From Syntrophales bacterium (GTDB lineage Bacteria; Desulfobacterota; Syntrophia; Syntrophales; UBA5619): 64,000 nt of DNA. Position numbers and translations under genes: made by a program. Of the stretch, positions 25,293-33,402 are shown one piece after another. The notes under the pieces were generated by a model, which worked only from the letters and a program-made list of their open reading frames with translations, was not told the origin of the DNA and did not search any database. Location: NCBI GenBank assembly GCA_023229765.1, contig JALNYO010000020.1, forward strand, positions 3,564-67,563, in the 5' to 3' direction. Position 1 is the first letter of the stretch. Every line of letters begins with the position of its first letter.

Positions 25293-27025
25293 TTTTTTTT
25301 GACTATCGCGTCCCTCATTATCAATTGGATGTTTTCCGCTCCGTTCCAGTCATTAATTTTTGGGGTAAAGACAATATCGAGCACAGCTTGGCTGATTATG
25401 GGCAGGTATTGACCCTTGTTGAACCAGATAGAGTCCCGGGAGATGCCGTTATTACTGACGCGCATTTTTAAATGGTTGTTTCCGACAATTGCCGGAGATG
25501 AAACGCTAACATTTCTGGCGCAGAGGATCGGTTCCTGATTGCCGCTGCCAAAAGGGGCCAGCATCTGAATTTGTGTAAGCAGTTCATGGTTTATGTCGGC
25601 CAGCAGGCACTGGGCGTCAATTGCGGTGCATGAGGCAAATTCCTGTTCCGGACAGCTGTCGTTGATAATTTCACTTAACTGCTTTGTGAACGGGGCTATA
25701 TTTTCTTCCTCGATCAGGATGCCGGCCGCATAGCGATGGCCGCCGTAGGCCAGCAGATGCGATTCACAACGCTTGATCCCCTCGAAGAGATTAAAATCTG
25801 CGGCGCTGCGTCCTGAGCCCTTGCCCAATCCATCTTTGATGCTGATAAGTATCGCCGGTCGGCCAAAACGGTCCGCTAGTTTTGAGGCGACAATCCCTAT
25901 CACGCCTGGATGCCAGTCCGGAGAGGAGAAAACCATTGGTTCATTATCACCGGAAGTTGTGGCCTTTGACACTGTTTCCAGCAGTTGAGCGAAAATCGCT
26001 CTTTCCAGTAACTGTCTTTTTTTGTTAAAACCTTCAAGTTTTTGCGCGAGAATGAAAGCCTCTTCTGAATTTTCGGAAAGGAGCAGTTCGACGGCATTTG
26101 CCGCCGACGAAATCCTGCCCGCCGCATTTATCCGGGGGATGAGGGTAAAGGATGCCCTGCTTGCTTCTATCGGCTTTCCTTCCAGGCCGCAAACCATTTT
26201 CAGCGCGCGTATCCCAATTCTTGTGTCCTGCGATATAAGTTCCATACCTATTTTAGCGAATATCCTGTTTTCATCGACCAGCGGGACAACATCGCCAATG
26301 GTACCCAACGCAACGAGATCAAGATAGCCCCGCAGATTAGGGCAGTTGCTGTTACTCCAGAACCCCTCGGTACGCAGGGCGCCGCGCAGGGCGATCAGGA
26401 AATTAAAAACAATGCCGACGGCAGCCAGTTGTTTGAAGGGAAAGCTGCAATCGGAGCGCTTCGGATTGACGATTGCGTCTGCCGGCGGCAGGGATTCCGA
26501 GGGTTCATGGTGATCGAGGATAATAACGTCGATGCCCAGCTCTTTGGCGAGCGCTATTTCCTCATGATTTGCCATGCCGCAATCAACGGTAACAATAAGC
26601 CCCACCCCTTCGGAGTGGAATCTTTTAACGGAGGCAATGTTAAGACCATATCCCTCCGACATCCTGTCCGGTATGTAGAAACTTGCATTGCCATGTATTT
26701 CGCAAATAAAACGCAAAAGCACTACGACCGAGGTTATTCCGTCTGCGTCGTAATCGCCAAAAACAACGATTTTTTTCTTTTGATGGAAAGCGGTGATAAA
26801 CCGCTCAACGGCCTTTTTCATGTCCCGCATTAAAAAAGGATTATGAAGATCGTGAAGGGAAGGGGACAGGTAATGTCTGATTTCTTCAGTAGTGCCGATG
26901 TCACGATTGATAATGATTCCGGAAACGATAGGGCTTATTCCCAGATCCCGAACGAGCAGATACTGAGCTTCCCTGTTTTCTTCCCGCAAATGCCAGCGGG
27001 TTGTCGGGAGATCATGAACGGACAT
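25289..27025 (-). CDS. recJ: Single-stranded-DNA-specific exonuclease RecJ
   Basis: A 578-residue 5'-3' single-strand exonuclease for recombination and mismatch repair. DHH-family motifs are seen in VVFGDYDADGITS and IILDHHEPSE; the DHHA1 domain includes GHRYAAGILI, and an OB-like C-terminal domain follows. I start at ATG 27025, four bases after GGAG; the frame is open to 27088 but without a ribosome site. It is downstream of rpmB, separated by a strong terminator. Confidence 0.95.
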   Translation of the reverse strand: MSVHDLPTTRWHLREENREAQYLLVRDLGISPIVSGIIINRDIGTTEEIRHYLSPSLHDLHNPFLMRDMKKAVERFITAFHQKKKIVVFGDYDADGITSVVVLLRFICEIHGNASFYIPDRMSEGYGLNIASVKRFHSEGVGLIVTVDCGMANHEEIALAKELGIDVIILDHHEPSESLPPADAIVNPKRSDCSFPFKQLAAVGIVFNFLIALRGALRTEGFWSNSNCPNLRGYLDLVALGTIGDVVPLVDENRIFAKIGMELISQDTRIGIRALKMVCGLEGKPIEASRASFTLIPRINAAGRISSAANAVELLLSENSEEAFILAQKLEGFNKKRQLLERAIFAQLLETVSKATTSGDNEPMVFSSPDWHPGVIGIVASKLADRFGRPAILISIKDGLGKGSGRSAADFNLFEGIKRCESHLLAYGGHRYAAGILIEEENIAPFTKQLSEIINDSCPEQEFASCTAIDAQCLLADINHELLTQIQMLAPFGSGNQEPILCARNVSVSSPAIVGNNHLKMRVSNNGISRDSIWFNKGQYLPIISQAVLDIVFTPKINDWNGAENIQLIMRDAIVKKN

Positions 27026-27074
27026 TTCACTCCGCTTGAAAAAGCATGATAAACATATCGGTAAAATAACCGAG

Positions 27075-27113
27075 AAAGGCCGGGGCAACTATAATCAAGT
27101 TCCCCCGGCCTTT
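27075..27113. terminator. Rho-independent terminator after rpmB
   Basis: A long GC-rich hairpin: AAAGGCCGGGG at 27075-27085 pairs with CCCCCGGCCTTT around 27102-27113, the stem extended by CAACT/AGTT (one bulge) around a 7-nt loop. T-runs on both strands; on the minus strand it lies 22 bp after the rpmB stop. Confidence 0.85.
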
Positions 27114-27134
27114 TGTGGTTCTTGAATGATATTC

Positions 27135-27332
27135 TTAAACAATTTTTTTGACAAAACCGGACCGGATGCAGCGGGTACAAACCTTAACCTGCTTGACCCC
27201 TCCTGATTTATCGTCAACGCAACGGATCTTCTGGAGATTTGGTTGCCAGACCTTGGAATGCTTGTTATTGGCATGGCTTACCTTATGGCCCTTCAACGAC
27301 TTCTTCCCACATACTTCACAAACTCTTGACAT
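27135..27332 (-). CDS. rpmB: 50S ribosomal protein L28
   Basis: A 65-residue ribosomal protein with the zinc-binding (C+) form: CEVCGKK near the N-terminus and CTRCIRSG near the C-terminus, with the L28 core KGHKVSHANNKHSKVWQPNLQ. Start ATG 27332 has AAGGAG seven bases upstream. Monocistronic, closed by a strong terminator. Confidence 0.97.
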   Translation of the reverse strand: MSRVCEVCGKKSLKGHKVSHANNKHSKVWQPNLQKIRCVDDKSGGVKQVKVCTRCIRSGFVKKIV

Positions 27333-27397
27333 AGCCGAACTCCTTATTGAAATGTTGGGTGCACTTAAATCATATTGGTCAGAAATGCAAGCATTTT

Positions 27398-28846
27398 TTA
27401 ATCATTAGTAAGGGAAGGGGGCTGGCCGGTAGCTTCCAGAACCCTCATCCAGATATTTCCAAGGGGATCGAGCTGCGTGCCGGAACCAATCATCTTGAGG
27501 GGAATATGGACGTATTCATCCTTCACCATGCCTACAATTATCCCTGTTTTCCCTGCCATTCCAGCATGAACGGCATATTGTCCGAGGGCACCGCAGTAGC
27601 GGCTGTCACTGGCGTTTGCCGGAACGCTGCGGATCATGTAGCTGGGGTCGATATACTTAATGTTAACTTCAATGCCTGTTTTTTCAAAGTGATCAGCAAT
27701 TTCTTTTTTCAGGAAGGCGCCGATGTCATGCAGCCGGGGGTTGCCCGAGGCGTCTGTCTCAATAGTCAACTGTCGCCGGTTGGCCGGATATGGACAAGTT
27801 GCCCCCTGCAAAGGGCTGCAGAGGGCAGGGTCCCCCCTTTTCCAGTCCTGAGACATGATGTCCTGTCCTGCGCCTTCGGCGACAAGAAGAACACAATGGG
27901 CGCTTTCTTTCAGCCTTTTTTCGATTTGCCTGAGCAGCCCCTTTTCACCATCCAAATCAAAGGGAACCTCCGGGATAAGAACAAAATTTACATCATTTTG
28001 TGCCAAAGCGGCGCTTGCCGCAATATGGCCGGCTTCCCGTCCCATGATCTTGACAAGGCCAATTCCATTGGGCGCTCCCTTAGCCTCTACATGGGCGCAC
28101 TGGATTGCCTTGACCGATTCGGAAACGGCTGTATCGAAGCCGAATGACTGCTGTATCAGGTTCAGGTCGTTGTCAATAGTCTTAGGTATCCCGACAACCC
28201 CAATATTCAGACCGCGGCGCGCAATCTCTTCGCAGATGCCCTCCGTTCCCCGTATGGTACCGTCTCCGCCTATTGTGAAAAGCAGGTCAATGTTCATTCT
28301 TTTCAGGGCGTTCACCATCTCGTCTATATCCTGACGTCCCCGGGAGGAGGAGAGAATTGATCCCCCCAGGTTATTGATGTCTTTTACGACATCGGGCGTG
28401 AGCTGAATTACCGGATGGCCGTATTTATGAATAAATCCCTGAAATCCATACTTGATGCCAATAACATTTTGAACGCCATAGCGATAATAAAGTTCCATAA
28501 CCAACGAGCGGATAACATCATTTATGCCGGGGCAAAGCCCGCCGCAGGTAACAATGGCGGCTTTTGTTTTGGAGGGATCGAAGAATATTTTCTCACGCGG
28601 TCCGGCCATCTCAAAGGAAAGCGGCAAGCCCTCCGGCGATTTCAGGGAATCAAACTCGTTCAGATAGGTATTGAAAAGCAATCTCCTTTCTTCGGGAACA
28701 AAATAGCTGACGTTTACAGGAGACGGGATGGTGCATTCGCCGAGAGCATGTATCGTAAAATCATAAACGATGTCTGTTTTATGAACATTAAGCTTAGCAT
28801 TGTAAACATTAAACTCCGTTTTGCGAACATTAAACTCCGTTTTCAT
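27398..28846 (-). CDS. pfkA: 6-phosphofructokinase (ATP-type motif, plant/trypanosome-like clade)
   Basis: A 482-residue phosphofructokinase making fructose 1,6-bisphosphate. It has TCGGLCPGIND, IGGDGTIRG and GIPKTIDND; glycine after GGD and lysine in PKTIDND is the combination of the longer ATP-dependent clade, whereas pyrophosphate enzymes carry GGDD. MGREAGHIAA forms part of the substrate site. The only plausible start, ATG 28846 with GGGAG upstream, places three degenerate 21-bp repeats in frame, so residues 1 to about 24 are a seven-residue repeat (KTEFNVR, KTEFNVY, NAKLNVH). No in-frame ATG, GTG or TTG lies between the repeats and the conserved domain. Confidence 0.88.
   Translation of the reverse strand: MKTEFNVRKTEFNVYNAKLNVHKTDIVYDFTIHALGECTIPSPVNVSYFVPEERRLLFNTYLNEFDSLKSPEGLPLSFEMAGPREKIFFDPSKTKAAIVTCGGLCPGINDVIRSLVMELYYRYGVQNVIGIKYGFQGFIHKYGHPVIQLTPDVVKDINNLGGSILSSSRGRQDIDEMVNALKRMNIDLLFTIGGDGTIRGTEGICEEIARRGLNIGVVGIPKTIDNDLNLIQQSFGFDTAVSESVKAIQCAHVEAKGAPNGIGLVKIMGREAGHIAASAALAQNDVNFVLIPEVPFDLDGEKGLLRQIEKRLKESAHCVLLVAEGAGQDIMSQDWKRGDPALCSPLQGATCPYPANRRQLTIETDASGNPRLHDIGAFLKKEIADHFEKTGIEVNIKYIDPSYMIRSVPANASDSRYCGALGQYAVHAGMAGKTGIIVGMVKDEYVHIPLKMIGSGTQLDPLGNIWMRVLEATGQPPSLTND
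28781..28843 (-). repeat. Three degenerate 21-bp repeats inside the pfkA 5' end
   Basis: Units at 28781-28801, 28802-28822 and 28823-28843 share AACATTAA at the same position; the second and third differ at two bases. They are translated on the minus strand as the N-terminus of the phosphofructokinase. They are more divergent from the copies at 20.4 and 22.4 kb. Confidence 0.7.
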
Positions 28847-28860
28847 GCTATGAGTCTCCC

Positions 28861-29571
28861 TTAAGTTATTGTCAAAGGCGGGTTGATAAGGGCTGTATCC
28901 TCACGCCGGGTGGAGTTAAGAATGCACACCTTGCGGCCATTTATCTCTATTCTGCCTTCAGCGTAGTACTGGATGGCCTGGGGATAGATACGATGCTCCT
29001 CTGCCAAAATGCGTTTTGAGAGGCTGCTTGCATCATCATCGTCATAAACCGGAACTACAGCTTGGATAATTACGGGACCGGAATCTACTCCTTCATCGGC
29101 AAAATGAACGGTGCATCCGGAAAATTTCACCCCATAATCGATAGCCTTCTGCTGGACATGGAGTCCTGAAAAAGCGGGAAGGAGAGCCGGGTGGATATTA
29201 ATTATTTTCATCGGGAAGGCGCGAAAAAAGAGGGGAGTCAGTATTCGCATGAACCCTGCCATCACAACAAGTTCGACTCCCGAGGCTTTGAGGATTTCAA
29301 TCACGCGTCTGTCAAAATCCTCTCTCGCCGCAAAGCGACGATGATCGACTACCGCCGTGGGAATATTATGTTTTCGACACCTCTCCAAGGCGTAGGCGCA
29401 TGGATTGTTGCTGATCACTACGCTAATCTGGCCGTCGAGTTTTTTGTTTTCTATATTTTCTATAAGGGACTGGAGATTTGAACCGTTTCCCGAAACAAGA
29501 ACGCCAAGGACAGTCTTGCGCCGTGCCTCTCTTACCCCTTGAGTTTCAGATGAAGTAAACTGATCGGTCAT
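28861..29571 (-). CDS. purN: Phosphoribosylglycinamide formyltransferase
   Basis: Transfers a formyl group from 10-formyltetrahydrofolate to GAR in purine synthesis. VLVSGNGSNLQSLI binds phosphate, and the catalytic Asn, His and Asp are in IINIHPALLPAF and DEGVDSGPVIIQ. At 236 residues it is a little long: an N-terminal extension of about 20 residues overlaps purM by 26 bp, and about 25 residues follow the usual end. Second gene of purM-purN. Confidence 0.94.
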   Translation of the reverse strand: MTDQFTSSETQGVREARRKTVLGVLVSGNGSNLQSLIENIENKKLDGQISVVISNNPCAYALERCRKHNIPTAVVDHRRFAAREDFDRRVIEILKASGVELVVMAGFMRILTPLFFRAFPMKIINIHPALLPAFSGLHVQQKAIDYGVKFSGCTVHFADEGVDSGPVIIQAVVPVYDDDDASSLSKRILAEEHRIYPQAIQYYAEGRIEINGRKVCILNSTRREDTALINPPLTIT

Positions 29572-30589
29572 CTTTCCCTCTCATTTCAATTTCTCCTAAG
29601 GCATAGCCGTGCTCACCCATTTTATCCAGCCGGTCGATAATCTCTGCTTCATCATTTTTTGCGACAATCAGGACCATTCCGATCCCCATGTTGAACACCC
29701 GAAACATCTCTTCATCATCGATCTTGCCGATGTCGCGGAGTAAATCAAAAATCGGCAGGGTGGGCCAGCTTCCTCTGCGAATTACGCTGCAGCACTGAGC
29801 AGGGATAATGCGGGGGATGTTTTCGGTAAAGCCCCCTCCGGTAATATGCACAATTCCGTGGATTTGGAAATTTTTGATCAGATTGAGAATAGGTTTTACG
29901 TAAATTTTGGTTGGGGTGAGGAGCTCGAGCCCCAATGACTGGTCAAAACCGGCTATTTTGGCGGATGGTTTCAGTTTCCCTTCGTCAAAGAGGATGCGCC
30001 GCACCAGTGAAAAGCCATTGCTGTGCAACCCGGAGGATGCTATTCCGATAATCCGGTCGCCGACGCGGATTTCGGATCCGTCGATCAGCTTATCAGCTTC
30101 GACAACGCCGACGCAAAAACCGGCAAGATCATACTCGCCGTTTGGATAGAAACCCGGCATCTCCGCCGTTTCCCCGCCGAGCAGCGAGCAGCCGGCATCC
30201 TGACAACCCGTGACGATTCCTTCAACAATTTGAACGCTTTTATCTACATCCAGCTTGCCGCATGCTATGTAGTCGAGAAAAAAGAGCGGCTCCGCTCCCT
30301 GAACAATGATGTCGTTTACCGACATCGCAACAAGGTCGATTCCGACCGTATCATGCTTGTCCATCAATTGCGCGATTTTGAGTTTGGTGCCTACGCCGTC
30401 CGTGGAAGAGACAAGCAGAGGGTCTTTTATTTTCCCCGTATCGAGGTGGAAAAGGCCGCCGAAACCGCCAATTCCACTCATCATTTCCCTGCGGGTGGTG
30501 TTTTTTATCAGAGGTTTTATTCTCTCGACAAAGGAATTGCCCGCATCAATGTCAACTCCAGATTTTCTGTAAGTAAGTTTGTCTGTCAT
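29546..30589 (-). CDS. purM: Phosphoribosylformylglycinamidine cyclo-ligase
   Basis: AIR synthetase, 347 residues, fifth step of purine synthesis. YRKSGVDIDAGNSFVERIKP at the N-terminus, STDGVGTKLKIA, GGETAEMPGFY and GGGFTENIPRI are all PurM signatures. Start ATG 30589 follows GGGGAGAG at about eight bases. It overlaps purN, indicating one transcript. Confidence 0.97.
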   Translation of the reverse strand: MTDKLTYRKSGVDIDAGNSFVERIKPLIKNTTRREMMSGIGGFGGLFHLDTGKIKDPLLVSSTDGVGTKLKIAQLMDKHDTVGIDLVAMSVNDIIVQGAEPLFFLDYIACGKLDVDKSVQIVEGIVTGCQDAGCSLLGGETAEMPGFYPNGEYDLAGFCVGVVEADKLIDGSEIRVGDRIIGIASSGLHSNGFSLVRRILFDEGKLKPSAKIAGFDQSLGLELLTPTKIYVKPILNLIKNFQIHGIVHITGGGFTENIPRIIPAQCCSVIRRGSWPTLPIFDLLRDIGKIDDEEMFRVFNMGIGMVLIVAKNDEAEIIDRLDKMGEHGYALGEIEMRGKDDRSVYFI

Positions 30590-30626
30590 TCAGCTTCTCT
30601 CCCCAAACGATAATTTAAAAATCCTT

Positions 30627-30647
30627 AAATCGCAGATTAATGTTCAT
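30627..30647 (+). repeat. 21-bp repeat, single copy plus partial unit
   Basis: A copy with core GCAGATTAATGTTC at 30627-30647, one base different from the consensus, followed by the first eight or so bases of another unit. It sits in the divergent purM-recG gap. Confidence 0.7.
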
Positions 30648-30711
30648 AAATCGCCGGCCGTTTATTATCTTAGCTTTATCATAAAGTCAATTATTTACTT
30701 GTCTCTAAATG

Positions 30712-30717
30712 TATAAT
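30712..30717 (+). promoter_or_regulatory. Possible -10 box for recG
   Basis: A perfect TATAAT in the AT-rich purM-recG gap, about 70 bp before the recG ATG. No good -35 is found at 16-18 bp, so this is a weak call. Confidence 0.3.
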
Positions 30718-30785
30718 ATGCTAAAAAGACTAACGTTTGTTAAGTTATCTCTATAAATTTCCTCATGTCCGCGGCCAGGGTAAAG

Positions 30786-33236
30786 ATGGAGCCATTATTA
30801 AAAATCATCGAAAAAATGGAGGCGCCGCTTTTTTTTGCAGCATGGAACTCTTACAGCCGCCTGTCGCTTGTCGAAAATCTCGGCGAGGCGATGACGTCTC
30901 TTCTGAAGCAGCTCCGAGGAGCTGTCAATCCCAAGGGCAATAAACTTACCCGGATTAAGGATAGGGATGCCATCATCAATGAACTTTCAAGGCTGTTTCT
31001 CGATTATGATGGGTCAGGCGCCGAAGAGAAGAAAGTACGGATAGATAATGCAGTCAAAGCGCTTGCTGATTTGAAAGGCATTCTGCAAAGAGATTCTGAT
31101 AGTGAAAATGGAAAAGGTGGGGAGGGGGCGTTACGTGTGCAAACTGCCCTTTCCCTTCCTATTACTTCTATCTCCGGGGTGGGACCGAGGATGGCCGCTC
31201 TTTTCACCCGTAAAGATATAAAAACGATAGAGGAGCTTCTCTACTTTCTCCCTCGCCGCTACGAAGACCGCCGGAATATTTCCCTGATCGCGGAAACTGT
31301 TCCTGGAGTAAAGCAGATTGTCGTAGGCAGAGTCGTGCATGCTGAGCTGCGTTTCTATGGCAGGAAAAAGGTGTTCGAAGCTCTAATCGAGGACTCTTCC
31401 GGGGTTATAAAGGCCAAATGGTTTAAAGGACAGGAACTGTTTTTTCGTAATGCCTTTAAGCCAAACGCCCGCGTCATCCTTGCCGGCGTGATTGTCGGGT
31501 TTCCTTTTGAACGGGAAATAATCCATCCTGATTTCGAGATTCTCAGCGAAGGTGAGGATCAGCTCCTCCACTTCAAGAGGATTGTGCCGATCTATTCCGA
31601 AACAGCCGGGCTTCCCCAAAAAACTATTCGGCGGATAACGTGGCGAGCTATGCGCGACTTTGCGCCCCTCATGATGAGCCCGATCCCTGAAAATATAATC
31701 AAAAGCCGCTCCCTGATGGATTTTCGCAATGCTTTTCGTATGGTCCATTTCCCCGATAACGACCACAATATCGATGACTATCAACAGATGCATTCGGCGG
31801 CCCATCGGCGGCTCATCTATGATGAGTTTTTCTTTTTTCAACTGGGAATGGCCTTGAGAAAAAAGGGACAGCTTCTCGAAAAGGGCATTTCTTTCAACGT
31901 CAATCCGGAGATGCTGCGCAATCTCTACAATATCCTCCCTTTTTCTCTAACCGGCGCCCAAAGTCGCACTATCGCGGAAATCGGGAAAGACATGGCCTCT
32001 CCGTTGCCTATGAACAGGCTTTTACAGGGGGATGTGGGCTCCGGAAAGACAATTGTTGCGACTGTCGCTGCCGTGGTTGCCTGTGCGAATGGATATCAGA
32101 CGGCAATTATGGCCCCGACCGAAATTCTTGCCGAACAGCACTACCGCAATATATCTGAATTGTTGGATAAGCTGGGAATCAAATGCGAGCTGCTGACCGG
32201 CAATCTGTCGGCGCCCCAAAAGGCGGAGGTTCTGGAGAAAATAGAAAACGGACGGAGTGGGTTTGTAGTAGGCACACATGCCCTGATTCAGGGCAAGGTT
32301 GTTTTTAAAAAGTTGGGGCTCGTTGTGATCGATGAACAGCACCGCTTCGGCGTCGTTCAGAGGGCAGCCCTCCGCAAAAAAGGGCAAATTCCCGATGTCC
32401 TGGTCATGACCGCAACCCCCATCCCCCGCACCCTGGCAATGACGGTTTATGGCGATCTGGACGTCTCGATTATCGATGAAATGCCCCCCGGAAAACAGCC
32501 AACGCGGACGAAGGTTTTTTCGGAAGCGCAACGGTCGCGCGTTTATGAAATTATCCGCCGTGAGGTTAAAAAAGGCAATCAGGTGTTCATTGTCTATCCC
32601 CTGGTAGAAGCTTCAGAAAATCTTGACCTTAAGGATGCCGTTTGTATGGCGGAACACCTCCACAAGAATGTTTTTCCGGAGCTGAACGTCGGCCTTGTCC
32701 ATGGCCGGATGAAAGGTAAGGAAAAAGAGCAGGTTATGAGTGATTTTGTCGGGATGAAAATAAACATTCTCGTCGCGACAACGGTCATTGAAGTTGGGAT
32801 TGACATTCCCGCCGCGTCGCTGATGGTAATCGAACACGCGGAGCGGTTCGGGCTATCCCAGCTTCACCAGCTGAGGGGGCGTGTGGGCCGGGGCGGTGCT
32901 CCGTCTTACTGCATCCTGCTTGTTCAGAAGCCTTCCTCTGAAGACGCCCGCAAAAGATTGCGCATTATGGAGGAGACTAACGACGGCTTCCGCATTGCCG
33001 AAGAGGATCTGGCTATACGGGGGCCGGGTGAATTCATGGGAACCAGACAATCCGGCCTTCCCGATTTCAGGATAGCCAACATCGCACGGGATGGCAGGAT
33101 TCTCTCTGAGGCGAAGGAAGATGCCTTTTCGGTTGTGGATAATGATCCGTATCTGACAGACCCGAATCACTCTGAACTCCGGGATGTCCTGCTGCGCAGA
33201 TGGGAAGGCAGACTGTCCCTGGCGAAAACCGGATAG
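30786..33236 (+). CDS. recG: ATP-dependent DNA helicase RecG
   Basis: An 816-residue branched-DNA helicase for fork reversal and recombination. After an N-terminal wedge (OB) domain with the RecG motif GVGPRMAALF, the helicase core has Walker A LLQGDVGSGKT at about residue 412, DEQHRFG at about 516, MTATPIPRTLAMT, and motif VI QLRGRVGRG. Start ATG 30786 has AGGG five bases upstream; an ATG at 30765 has none. An N-terminal extension of about 120 residues before the wedge domain is a feature of some deltaproteobacterial RecG proteins. Confidence 0.96.
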   Translation: MEPLLKIIEKMEAPLFFAAWNSYSRLSLVENLGEAMTSLLKQLRGAVNPKGNKLTRIKDRDAIINELSRLFLDYDGSGAEEKKVRIDNAVKALADLKGILQRDSDSENGKGGEGALRVQTALSLPITSISGVGPRMAALFTRKDIKTIEELLYFLPRRYEDRRNISLIAETVPGVKQIVVGRVVHAELRFYGRKKVFEALIEDSSGVIKAKWFKGQELFFRNAFKPNARVILAGVIVGFPFEREIIHPDFEILSEGEDQLLHFKRIVPIYSETAGLPQKTIRRITWRAMRDFAPLMMSPIPENIIKSRSLMDFRNAFRMVHFPDNDHNIDDYQQMHSAAHRRLIYDEFFFFQLGMALRKKGQLLEKGISFNVNPEMLRNLYNILPFSLTGAQSRTIAEIGKDMASPLPMNRLLQGDVGSGKTIVATVAAVVACANGYQTAIMAPTEILAEQHYRNISELLDKLGIKCELLTGNLSAPQKAEVLEKIENGRSGFVVGTHALIQGKVVFKKLGLVVIDEQHRFGVVQRAALRKKGQIPDVLVMTATPIPRTLAMTVYGDLDVSIIDEMPPGKQPTRTKVFSEAQRSRVYEIIRREVKKGNQVFIVYPLVEASENLDLKDAVCMAEHLHKNVFPELNVGLVHGRMKGKEKEQVMSDFVGMKINILVATTVIEVGIDIPAASLMVIEHAERFGLSQLHQLRGRVGRGGAPSYCILLVQKPSSEDARKRLRIMEETNDGFRIAEEDLAIRGPGEFMGTRQSGLPDFRIANIARDGRILSEAKEDAFSVVDNDPYLTDPNHSELRDVLLRRWEGRLSLAKTG

Positions 33237-33287
33237 CTCTGGGTCTTAGGCACGGGGCGCATTTCTGATTTCCTCTATTGCGAATGT

Positions 33288-33311
33288 AAACTGCGCTTGA
33301 CAGGGCAGTTT
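33288..33311. promoter_or_regulatory. Dyad overlapping the hdr operon -35 box
   Basis: Inverted repeat AAACTGC (33288-33294), 10-bp spacer, GCAGTTT (33305-33311). The TTGACA of the candidate promoter lies inside the spacer, as expected for a repressor operator. No known regulator motif was recognised. Confidence 0.35.
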
Positions 33312-33325
33312 AATTATGGTTAAAA
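33297..33325 (+). promoter_or_regulatory. Candidate sigma-70 promoter of the hdr-flx operon
   Basis: Perfect TTGACA (33297-33302), 17-bp spacer, then TTAAAA (33320-33325), a poor -10. It lies 78 bp before the chosen GTG start and is the only good -35 in the 166-bp gap after recG. Confidence 0.42.
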
Positions 33326-33402
33326 ATTCAAATTAGGTCTGCCATTTTATCAGATATTTTTTGCCATGGCGTTTATTAAAAAAATCAACGAGGCTTAGAT
33401 CA

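Noticed and set aside
28781..28843. CRISPR array
   Set aside because: The 21-bp units are directly adjacent without unique spacers, and no cas genes are present.
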